Shown: positions 57,455-64,000 of the stretch, in pieces
Numbering within the stretch: position 1 is the stretch's first letter
Layout of the letters: each line of letters opens with the position of its first letter
Source: Yonghaparkia sp. Root332
Lineage (GTDB): Bacteria > Actinomycetota > Actinomycetes > Actinomycetales > Microbacteriaceae
DNA: 64,000 nt
Reading direction: 5' to 3'
Assembly: GCF_001425665.1 (NCBI RefSeq)
Contig: NZ_LMCX01000002.1
Coordinates: forward strand, 930,001 to 994,000
Notes under the pieces: model-generated
The model's input: only the letters and a program-made list of their open reading frames with translations
Databases searched by the model: none
What the model was told of the DNA's origin: nothing
Position numbers and translations under genes: made by a program

Positions 57455-58120
57455 ATGACGACCACACGCGTGCTGGTGACCGGGTTCGAGGCGTTCGCGG
57501 GGGCCGCATCCAACCCGAGCGATGAGGTCGTGCGCCGGCTCGTCAGCGTTCCTCAGCCCGAGCTCGCCGAGGCGGGGGTCGAAGTACGCGGGGTGATCCT
57601 GCCCGTGTCGTACCGGGCATCCGGGCCTGCGCTCATGGCGGCGATCGAGGCGCACGCTCCCGACGTCGTCATCGCGCTGGGGCTCGCGGAGGGGCGCAGC
57701 GGCATCACGCCCGAGCGCGTCGCGATCAACCTCGACGACGCGCGCATCGCCGACAACGACGGGGATCAGCCCATCGACGCGGCCATCGAGGAGGGCGGTC
57801 CCGCGGCTCGGTTCTCGACGCTGCCGGTCAAGGCCATCGTCGCCGCGCTCACCGAGGCGGGGCTGCCGGCGAGCCTGTCGCTCACGGCGGGCAGCTTCGT
57901 GTGCAACCACGTCGCATACCTCGTGGGCGGGGCGGTCGAGCGGGATCCGGGGCTGCGGGGCGGGTTCATCCATGTGCCCGCGACGCCCGACCTCGTGCCG
58001 CCCGGGTCGAGCGTGCCGACCATGACGATCGACGAGCTCGAGCGGGGCATCCGCCTCGCCATCATGACGGCGGTGCGGACGACGACCGATGCGAAGGTCG
58101 CCGGGGGCAGCATCCACTGA
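57455..58120 (+). CDS. pcp: Pyroglutamyl-peptidase I
   Basis: The 221-aa cysteine peptidase (C15) removes N-terminal pyroglutamate. The triad is visible: Glu in GRSGITPERVAIN, Cys in AGSFVCNHVAY and His in GGFIHVPATP. The length (about 215) is typical. The start ATG at 57455 directly precedes RVLVTGFEAF, the family's first strand. It is monocistronic. Confidence 0.92.
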   Translation: MTTTRVLVTGFEAFAGAASNPSDEVVRRLVSVPQPELAEAGVEVRGVILPVSYRASGPALMAAIEAHAPDVVIALGLAEGRSGITPERVAINLDDARIADNDGDQPIDAAIEEGGPAARFSTLPVKAIVAALTEAGLPASLSLTAGSFVCNHVAYLVGGAVERDPGLRGGFIHVPATPDLVPPGSSVPTMTIDELERGIRLAIMTAVRTTTDAKVAGGSIH

Positions 58121-58155
58121 CCTGAACAGGGGACGCGCCCCCGGCGCTCTCGACG

Positions 58156-58896
58156 TCAGCGGGCGGTGTAGCCGCCGTCGACGACGAACTCGGAGCCGGT
58201 CATGAACGACGCGTCGTCGCTCACGAGGAAGGCGATCGCGGCGGCGAGCTCCTCCGGCTGGGCGATGCGGCCCATGGGGGTGGTCTGGGCGAGCATCGAG
58301 CGGTCGGTCTCGCCCAGGATCGGCGTGTCGACGAAGCCCGGGTGGATCGAGTTGACCCGCACGCCCTCCGTCGCCCAGCCGAGCGCGACCGACTTGGTGA
58401 GCGTGCGCACGGCGCCCTTCGCGGCGGCGTAGGCGGGCGAGGTGCCGAAGCCGCCGACGATGCCGAACATCGACGAGACGTTCACGACGGCGCCGTTGCC
58501 GCTCGCCTTGAGCGCCTCGGCGGCGGCCTTGAGGCCGAAGTAGACGCTGTTCTGCGTGACCGCGACGACCTTCAGGTACTCGTCGGTCGTGCTCTGCTCG
58601 AGCGGCACGGTGTCGCCGATGCCGGCGTTGTTGACGAGGATGTCCAGGCCCCCGAACGCCTCCGTCGTCGCGGTGATGGCGGATGCCCAGCTCGACTCGT
58701 CCGTCACATCCAGGTGCATGGCGCTCGCGCGACCCCCGGCCTGCTCGATCTCGGCGACGACGGCGGCGGCTCGGTCGTCCTGCAGGTCGGCGACGACGAC
58801 GCTCGCGCCCTCGCTCGCGAGGCGGAGCGCGGTCGCTCGGCCGATGCCGCTCGCGGCTCCGGTGACGAGGGCGATGCGGTTCTCGAGGCGGTTCAT
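58156..58896 (-). CDS. Short-chain dehydrogenase/reductase
   Basis: The 246-aa classical SDR has TGAASGIGRA (NAD-binding), NNAGI and Y-x-x-x-K as PAYAAAKGAV, ending SEFVVDGGYTAR. GGGAG precedes the ATG at 58896. It is divergent from a TetR gene with a 12-base palindrome between them, so it is probably repressed by it. The substrate is unknown (3-hydroxysteroid or cyclohexanol-type dehydrogenases look alike). Confidence 0.9.
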   Translation of the reverse strand: MNRLENRIALVTGAASGIGRATALRLASEGASVVVADLQDDRAAAVVAEIEQAGGRASAMHLDVTDESSWASAITATTEAFGGLDILVNNAGIGDTVPLEQSTTDEYLKVVAVTQNSVYFGLKAAAEALKASGNGAVVNVSSMFGIVGGFGTSPAYAAAKGAVRTLTKSVALGWATEGVRVNSIHPGFVDTPILGETDRSMLAQTTPMGRIAQPEELAAAIAFLVSDDASFMTGSEFVVDGGYTAR

Positions 58897-58954
58897 GATC
58901 ACTCCCATGGCTCGGCCGGGTGGGCGAGTTCGGTCGCGCGTCCGGCGGTGTATT

Positions 58955-58966
58955 CGACAGGTGTCG
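58955..58966. promoter_or_regulatory. Palindromic TetR operator candidate
   Basis: CGACA-GG-TGTCG, a perfect 12-base palindrome, lies 59 bases upstream of the SDR start and 64 bases upstream of the TetR start. The identical 12-mer precedes gdhA (43603-43614). Confidence 0.6.
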
Positions 58967-59029
58967 TTTACATGCAACGGTGGCCGAGGCAGGGCTATTC
59001 CCCGACAGCTGACGGATACGATGGGCCGC

Positions 59030-59635
59030 ATGACCGCGGCCGAGACGACCCCCGTCGGCCACGACCCGCGGTGGGTGCGGTCGCGCGATCGGCTGCACGC
59101 GGCGGTGCTCGAGCTCGCGCGCACCTCGCCCGCGTCGGCGATCACGGGGGCGGCCCTCGCGCGCGCCGCGGGAGTCCATCGCTCGACGATCTACGAGCAC
59201 GGCGCCGACCCGGCCGACCTCCTCCGCAGCGCGCTGCGCGCCGAGCTCGACGAGATCCGCCGCCGCTGCATCGAGCCCGCGACCCCCGACACGATCGTCG
59301 CCGCGATCGGCTCCTCCGCCGACGAGGTCTTCGCCCACGTCGAGCGGCACTCCCCCGTCTACGCGCGCGAGCTCGCCGCCGGAACCTCCGGCCTCGGCGC
59401 GATGCTCGCCGAGCACTTCGCTCACTCGATCGCGCTCCTCATCGAGCACGGCGCGCTCACCCCTCCCGCGATCCACGACGACCCCGACCGGTTCGCCGAG
59501 ACCGTCGCCGCCGCCCTCGCCGCGACCACGGTCGCCGTCATCACCGACTGGCTGCGCGACCCGGAGCCCCGCGACCGGGAGCTGCTGCTGCGCCGCTGGC
59601 GCGCCATGCAGCCGCCGTGGTGGCCCGCGGCATGA
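59030..59635 (+). CDS. TetR-family transcriptional regulator
   Basis: The 201-aa protein has an N-terminal HTH (ITGAALARAAGVHRSTIYEHGADPADLLRSAL, about 36-68) and an all-helical ligand-binding domain. Two ATGs are possible (59021 and 59030). Its stop overlaps the Nudix ATG (ATGA). It likely controls the divergent SDR and itself. The ligand is unknown. Confidence 0.85.
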   Translation: MTAAETTPVGHDPRWVRSRDRLHAAVLELARTSPASAITGAALARAAGVHRSTIYEHGADPADLLRSALRAELDEIRRRCIEPATPDTIVAAIGSSADEVFAHVERHSPVYARELAAGTSGLGAMLAEHFAHSIALLIEHGALTPPAIHDDPDRFAETVAAALAATTVAVITDWLRDPEPRDRELLLRRWRAMQPPWWPAA

Positions 59636-60030
59636 GGCCGGTCATCCACGTCTCGGCCGCGCTCGTCGTCGACGACGCCGGCCGGCTGCTCGTCGTCCGC
59701 AAGCGCGGGACGACCGTCTACATGCAGCCCGGCGGCAAGCCCGAGCCCGGCGAGACCCCGGCCGAGACCCTCAGCCGCGAGCTGCTCGAGGAGCTCGGCG
59801 TGCACGTGCCCGTCGCAGCCCTCGAGCCGCTCGGGCGCTTCACGACCGCCGCCGCGAACGAGGCCGCGACGACGCTCGTCGCCGACGTCTTCCGCGCCGT
59901 CATCACCGAGCCGTGCGTCGCGGCGGCCGAGATCGATGACGTGCGCTGGATGCACCCCGACGAGTTCGCCACCACCGCCGTCGCGCCGCTCATCACCGAG
60001 CACATGCTGCCGCTGATGCCCGGGAAATGA
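59632..60030 (+). CDS. Nudix hydrolase
   Basis: The 132-aa protein has a complete Nudix box, GGKPEPGETPAETLSRELLEELGV (G-x5-E-x7-RE-x2-EE-x-G), at about 34-57. It is coupled by ATGA overlap to the TetR gene. It may hydrolyse a nucleotide or sugar-nucleotide; no specificity can be read. The coupling to a regulator is unusual for a housekeeping enzyme. Confidence 0.87.
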   Translation: MRPVIHVSAALVVDDAGRLLVVRKRGTTVYMQPGGKPEPGETPAETLSRELLEELGVHVPVAALEPLGRFTTAAANEAATTLVADVFRAVITEPCVAAAEIDDVRWMHPDEFATTAVAPLITEHMLPLMPGK

Positions 60031-60139
60031 CCTCGGTGCCGGGGTCGCGGCCCGGCTCCCCCTCGCGCCGGATCGGCGAGCGGGCAGATTCCCTCCCGCG
60101 AAGGATGCGGCGCTGACGGACATGAGGTTTCCTGGAGGG

Positions 60140-60409
60140 ATGGACGACCAGGACCACCCGCCCATCGGCGACGCCCCCGACGACTCGGCGACGAAGCGCC
60201 CGAACATCGCCTACCTGCCGATCGGCATCACCTTCATGATGCTCGGCGCGGTCTTCATGGCGACCCTCGACTCCGTCGCGCTCGGGCTCGTCTTCCTTCC
60301 CGTCGGCGTCGTGTTCATCGCGCTGTCGCTCTCGCCGGGCGACGCCGGCGGTGGTGGCGGGGCAGAGGTCGGTGGCGGGGCCGGGGGTGGGCCCGGGGCC
60401 GGGGGCTGA
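60140..60409 (+). CDS. Small two-helix membrane protein, paralogue of 62152-62469
   Basis: The 89-aa protein has a polar N-terminus, two helices (about 24-43 and 46-63, YLPIGITFMMLGAVFMATL then ALGLVFLPVGVVFIALSL) and a Gly-rich tail. The layout and the L-D-S turn match the protein at 62152. It is convergent with the MFS gene (stops two bases apart). The start is uncertain: 60122 is an in-frame alternative. Confidence 0.6.
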   Translation: MDDQDHPPIGDAPDDSATKRPNIAYLPIGITFMMLGAVFMATLDSVALGLVFLPVGVVFIALSLSPGDAGGGGGAEVGGGAGGGPGAGG

Positions 60410-60410
60410 G

Positions 60411-62012
60411 CTAACTGCGACGCGCCGGTGACGACCGTCGACCGTGCGATCCCGCGCCCTCCCGTGCGTGACGGGCGCGCGCCGGCGTGGATGAGCCGTG
60501 TGCTTCTCGCGGCACGTGCCGCGGGCCGACCACGGCCGTGACCGCCGCGGTCACCAGCAGCACCCCCGACGCCACGAGCAGGGCCGTCGTCGTCCCGTCG
60601 AGGAACGCCTGTCGGGCGGCCGCGACCACTGGCTCGGCGGCGGGCCCGAGCGCGTCGACGAGCGGGGACTGCGTGAAGGCGACCGATCCCTCGACGGCGT
60701 CGCGGGCATCCGCGGGCAGGTCGGATGCCGCGTCGGCGACGCCCGACCGGTACACGGCCGCGAGCACGCTGCCCAGCACGGCGATGCCGAGCGCGCTGCC
60801 GAACTCGCGCGCGACATCATTGACGGCGGAGGCGACGCCCTGCTTCTCGTGCGGGAGCGCGGTCGTGATCGCCGTGGTCGACGGGGTCCCGGCGAGAGCC
60901 ATGCCCGCGCCGAACAGGAGCAGACCGACGACGAACACGGCGTAGTCGAAGTCGACCTCGAGCAGCGAGAGCGTCGCGAACCCAGCCGCAATCAGCACGA
61001 GCCCGACCGGGGCGACCTTGCGGTACCCGACGCGCTGCGCGAGCACGGGCGCGAACCGCGCGAGCGGGATCATCGCGACCGGCAGCGGCAGCATGCACAC
61101 CGCAGCCATGAGCGGGCTCAGCTCGACGACGAACTGCAGGTACTGCAGGGCCGTGAAGAAGAATCCGAACGCCGCGAAGAACTGCACGGTGAGGGTCAGC
61201 GCGCCCGCCCCGAACGCCCGCACGGCGAACAGGCGCGGGTCGAGCAGGGGCTCGGGCCGGCGCCACTCCCACGCGACGAACGCGACGAGAGCGGCGAGCC
61301 CGACAGCGAGAACGATGATAGGCCCCGCCTCCTCGCCGTCGGTCGCGGCGATCTCGATGATGCCGAACACGATGCCGCCGACTGCGACGAGTGACAGCAG
61401 TGCGCCGAGGCCGTCGAAGCGGGGCGGATGCGCGTCACGACTCGGCGGGATCACGAGCGTCGCCCCGATGAGGCCCAGGATCGCGAGCACGACGTTGAGC
61501 CAGAAGAACGAGTGCCATTCGAAGAACTCCAGCAGCAAGCCGGTGCCGAAGAGCCCGAGCACGGCGCCGCTGCCCGCGACGCCCACCCAGACGCCGATCG
61601 CCTTCGGGCGCTCCTCGACGGGAAAGCTCGTCGTGATGACCGAGAGCGTCGTCGGCATGATCGCTGCCGCTCCGATCCCCATGACGGCGCGCAGGGCGAT
61701 GAGCGCTGCGGGCTCCTCGACGAACGCGGCGGTCGCGGCGGCGGCGCCGAAGACCGCGAGCCCGACCATGAGGATCCCCTTGCGCCCCAGCCGGTCTCCG
61801 ATCGCCCCGGCCGAGAGCAGAAGCCCGGCGAAGACGACGGTGTAGGCGTCGACGATCCAGGTCAGCTCGGTCTGCGTCGCGCCGGTGCCCCGCGCGAGGC
61901 TCGGCAGTGCGACGTTGAGGCCGCTCACCGCCGAGACGACCGTCATGAGCGAGACGGCGACGACCGCGAGCACGAGTCGGCGCCGGAGGGGGGTGAGCGC
62001 TGCGGTGACCAT
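60411..62012 (-). CDS. MFS transporter, DHA2 (14-helix) drug exporter
   Basis: The 533-aa protein has 14 predicted helices. DHA2 motifs are visible: LNVALPSLARGTGATQTELTWIVDAYTVVFAG near the N-terminus, DRLGRKGILMVG (motif A), ALRAVMGIGAAAIMPTTLSVITTSFP and FGSALGIAVLGSVLAAVY late in the protein. It has a basic C-terminal tail. GGAGG precedes the ATG at 62012. It is proton-driven export of drugs by family, with no regulator adjacent. Confidence 0.9.
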   Translation of the reverse strand: MVTAALTPLRRRLVLAVVAVSLMTVVSAVSGLNVALPSLARGTGATQTELTWIVDAYTVVFAGLLLSAGAIGDRLGRKGILMVGLAVFGAAAATAAFVEEPAALIALRAVMGIGAAAIMPTTLSVITTSFPVEERPKAIGVWVGVAGSGAVLGLFGTGLLLEFFEWHSFFWLNVVLAILGLIGATLVIPPSRDAHPPRFDGLGALLSLVAVGGIVFGIIEIAATDGEEAGPIIVLAVGLAALVAFVAWEWRRPEPLLDPRLFAVRAFGAGALTLTVQFFAAFGFFFTALQYLQFVVELSPLMAAVCMLPLPVAMIPLARFAPVLAQRVGYRKVAPVGLVLIAAGFATLSLLEVDFDYAVFVVGLLLFGAGMALAGTPSTTAITTALPHEKQGVASAVNDVAREFGSALGIAVLGSVLAAVYRSGVADAASDLPADARDAVEGSVAFTQSPLVDALGPAAEPVVAAARQAFLDGTTTALLVASGVLLVTAAVTAVVGPRHVPREAHGSSTPARARHAREGAGSHGRRSSPARRS

Positions 62013-62151
62013 GAGGGCCTCCCGGAGGGCCGTCGAACCCTCCTGTGCGAGCCACAGCGTACTCCGGGTGCGGAAAGGCGGGGAGGGCGCATCACTGAGC
62101 AATCATCGCGAGATGCGTGCGGAACCCTCGACCGAGCGCTTGAATGAGGTC

Positions 62152-62469
62152 ATGACCGAACCGGCGTCGTCCTCCCACCCGCAATCCGAACCCCGATCCG
62201 CGCGTCGTCGGCCGCAGCTGCGCTACCTGATCACCGGCATCGTGCTGCTCGTCGCGGGTGTCGTCTTCATCACCCTGCTCGACTCGACGCCGATGGGCAT
62301 CGGACTGCTCATCATCGGCCTCGTCCTGGCCGGCCTGTCGTTCACGAGCAGCGGCTCGGGCCCGGGCGGCGGCACGCGCCCGAGCCACTCCGAGAGCGGA
62401 TATCCCGGCGGGTACGGCGGGGGCTCCCTCTGGGGCGGCGGCGGCACGACCGCCGGGCGCGACGGCTAG
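62152..62469 (+). CDS. Small two-helix membrane protein, paralogue of 60140-60409
   Basis: The 105-aa protein has a basic N-terminus, two helices (about 25-43 and 47-64, YLITGIVLLVAGVVFITLLDS...MGIGLLIIGLVLAGLSF) and a Gly/Ser-rich tail. It is clearly related to the small protein on the other side of the MFS gene. The ATG at 62152 follows GAGG; an upstream ATG (62113) is possible. The TAG shares CTAG with the Nudix gene. Confidence 0.6.
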   Translation: MTEPASSSHPQSEPRSARRRPQLRYLITGIVLLVAGVVFITLLDSTPMGIGLLIIGLVLAGLSFTSSGSGPGGGTRPSHSESGYPGGYGGGSLWGGGGTTAGRDG

Positions 62470-62993
62470 AGGACGGGCAGCCGCCCCCGGAGGGCGGGCC
62501 ACGAACTAGCGAATCCGGGGTGCAGGGGCAGGGCATCCACCTGCTCGATCGCGACCCAGCGCAGCTCGAGGCTCTCGAGATCGGCGACGACCGGCTCGAA
62601 GAGCGCGTCGACCCGGACGACGACCGTCGTGTACGACCAGAATCCGAGGTCGACGACGCTCTCGAACAGGACGCTGACCGCGTCGAGCGGCACGCCGGCC
62701 TCCTCGTTCGACTCGCGGAGGGCCGCGTCGGACGCGCTCTCGCCGAGCTTCCGCGCCCCTCCTGGGATGCCCCACGTACCGCCGTGGTGCGACCACTCGG
62801 CGCGGTGCTGCAGCAGGATGCCGGCCTCGGCGTGCCACGCGAGCAGGCCCGCTGCGCCGAAGCGGCCCCAGAATCGCTGGCCGTCGGGGCCCTCGACCCA
62901 CGCGTCGCCGGGGTCGCGCAGGTGCGGCGGGGGCAGGGGCGGCGGGGTGCGGCGCGCGGCTCCGTCGGGTACGGCGGAGGGCGGGGTCGACAT
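62466..62993 (-). CDS. Nudix hydrolase with N-terminal extension
   Basis: The 175-aa protein has the Nudix box at about 78-101: GGARKLGESASDAALRESNEEAGV. The N-terminal FWGRFGAAGLLAWHAEAGILLQHR and HHGGTWGIPGG segments resemble the actinobacterial subgroup of MutT-like proteins; a Pro-rich start (TPPPLPPPHL) is unusual. The CTAG at its stop overlaps the end of the small membrane gene. Confidence 0.85.
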   Translation of the reverse strand: MSTPPSAVPDGAARRTPPPLPPPHLRDPGDAWVEGPDGQRFWGRFGAAGLLAWHAEAGILLQHRAEWSHHGGTWGIPGGARKLGESASDAALRESNEEAGVPLDAVSVLFESVVDLGFWSYTTVVVRVDALFEPVVADLESLELRWVAIEQVDALPLHPGFASSWPALRGRLPVL

Positions 62994-63074
62994 GGTGCTC
63001 AGGCTACGGCGCGAAACCTGCGAAACGGGGCGGGGCGGTCGGCACGGTGCGGGGGCTCGACGGGCGGGGCCGCG

Positions 63075-63794
63075 TCAGGCGAGCATCGCCCGGAAGGCGT
63101 GCGTGCGGTACGGCATGAGGATGTCGCCGTCGGCGGTCGCGACGCTTGCGCCGAGCGCGCCGACATCCGCGAGCACGGTCTCGCGCTCGTCGTCCGGCAG
63201 GGCGATGACGTCGCTGCGCGAGGCGGCGAGGTCGATGAGGCCGTCGACGGTGAGGGTGGCTGTCCACTCCCACATGGCGTGCTCGAGGGCCGTGAACGGC
63301 GGGCCGACCTCGGGCATGCCCTCGGTGAGGAGGCGCTCGGCGGCGCTCGAGTGCATGATGCCGCTGAGCTCCTTCACCCACGGCACGGTCTCGTCGCGGA
63401 TGTTCCAGAAGAGTCCGAGGCGCCCACCCGGCCGGAGCACGCGAGCGGCCTCGAGAGTGGCGAGCGCCGGGTCGACCCAGTGCCACGACTGGCCGAACGT
63501 GACGGCGTCGACCGACATGTCATCGACGGGCAGGTCCTCCGCGGTGCCGACGGCGGTCGCGACGCTCGGCAGGCGACGGGCGAGGGTGGCGAGCATCGTG
63601 GGGTCGGGGTCGACCGCGCGCACGGCGTGGCCGGCGCGGGCGAGCTGCGCTGTGAGCTTGCCGGTTCCGGCGCCGACATCGAGCACGATGGCGCCCGGGC
63701 GCGGCAGCAGCCATTCGATCGCAGCGGCGGGGTAGCCGGGTCGAGCGCGCTCGTAGGCATCTGCGGCCGTGCCGAATGAGGTGGCGATCTCCAT
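63075..63794 (-). CDS. Class I SAM-dependent methyltransferase
   Basis: The 239-aa protein has SAM motif I VLDVGAGTGKLTAQLA (about 40-55), an acidic motif II (AVDPDPTML) and FGQSWHWVDPALATLEAARVLRPGGRLGLFWNIRDE. It belongs to the UbiE/trans-aconitate-like methyltransferases. The substrate is unknown. The ATG at 63794 begins MEIATSFGTAADAYERARPGYP, the usual start of this group. Confidence 0.87.
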   Translation of the reverse strand: MEIATSFGTAADAYERARPGYPAAAIEWLLPRPGAIVLDVGAGTGKLTAQLARAGHAVRAVDPDPTMLATLARRLPSVATAVGTAEDLPVDDMSVDAVTFGQSWHWVDPALATLEAARVLRPGGRLGLFWNIRDETVPWVKELSGIMHSSAAERLLTEGMPEVGPPFTALEHAMWEWTATLTVDGLIDLAASRSDVIALPDDERETVLADVGALGASVATADGDILMPYRTHAFRAMLA

Positions 63795-63867
63795 CCTCGC
63801 GACGCTACGGTACGCGAACCCGTGTGCGCAGGGGCTTGCGCTCGGGTGCGGCGAGCACAATGAATCC

Positions 63868-64000
63868 GTGCCCGACCCCGCGCCCCGCCTATCTGCCCCC
63901 GCCGCCTCGTCGACGCCGCCGCTTCCGGGGCGCGCGATCATCCGCCAGCACTGGAGCGACTTCCTCTTCCTCCACTGGCGCGTCGACCCCGAGCTCGTCG
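63868..64000 (+). CDS. DUF2071 family protein, 3' end outside window
   Basis: Only the first 44 codons are present. WSDFLFLHWRVDPELV is the DUF2071 (YqjF-like) N-terminal signature. The start is taken as the GTG at 63868. It is divergent from the methyltransferase gene. The truncation is due to the window edge. Confidence 0.75.
   Translation, partial: MPDPAPRLSAPAASSTPPLPGRAIIRQHWSDFLFLHWRVDPELV

Overview
This is a GC-rich (about 70%) actinobacterial chromosome segment. Gene content, codon use with strongly G/C-ended codons, frequent GTG starts, GTGA/ATGA gene overlaps and many short regulators fit a member of the Microbacteriaceae; the species cannot be named from the sequence alone. Most of the window is densely packed housekeeping and accessory metabolism on both strands.

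Layout. 1-4.2 kb: HEAT-repeat protein, processive membrane glycosyltransferase, membrane protein and FAD-linked oxidase, all overlapping (one operon). 4.2-12.5 kb: spermidine-synthase-like protein, flavodoxin-like protein, EI24 membrane protein, then a semialdehyde dehydrogenase, a class III CoA-transferase and a glutaryl-CoA-dehydrogenase-type flavoprotein (a possible glutarate route), and a long-form GAPDH. 12.6-25.5 kb: YCII protein, RlmN, an ArsR/SRPBCC pair with its operator, a DEAD-box helicase, two tandem small membrane proteins, an HTH/hydrolase cassette bounded by copies of the argG 3' end, argG, GNAT, VOC, AraC-GyrI and an SPFH/flotillin-like protein. 25.5-36.8 kb: EamA exporter, three coupled small genes, an MsrB-MsrA fusion, serine hydrolase, DUF2130, an ECF42 sigma factor with its YCII partner, DUF5997 with a lone LysR-type ligand domain, and a CPBP protease / class A beta-lactamase / MerR operon. 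36.8-44.7 kb: SGNH hydrolase, an ABC exporter with two-component system, a scar holding a 142-bp duplicated piece of the SGNH gene, glutamate dehydrogenase and a frameshifted SDR.

44.8-53.9 kb is an accessory island. Its base composition drops (one line inside the reverse transcriptase gene counts to about 52% GC) and its genes are mostly unfamiliar. At its centre is a complete retron on the minus strand: a phosphoribosyltransferase-like effector with a C-terminal winged helix, a non-coding RNA with a 17-bp terminal inverted repeat enclosing three stem-loops, and a retron-type reverse transcriptase with the YxDD motif. Upstream is a translationally coupled pair of unknown proteins (247 and 944 aa), and on the other side small genes including a possible uracil-DNA-glycosylase-fold protein. 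This looks like an anti-phage defence island and is the main discovery target of the window.

53.9-64 kb returns to typical chromosome: a second ECF42 sigma factor with YCII partner (plus a third, frameshifted YCII gene), a quinone-reductase-like MDR, tRNA-Pro(GGG) with a 20-bp-stem terminator, pyroglutamyl peptidase, an SDR/TetR divergent pair, two Nudix hydrolases, an MFS drug exporter flanked by two paralogous small membrane proteins, a methyltransferase and the start of a DUF2071 gene. No rRNA genes, CRISPR arrays, integrases or intact insertion sequences were seen.
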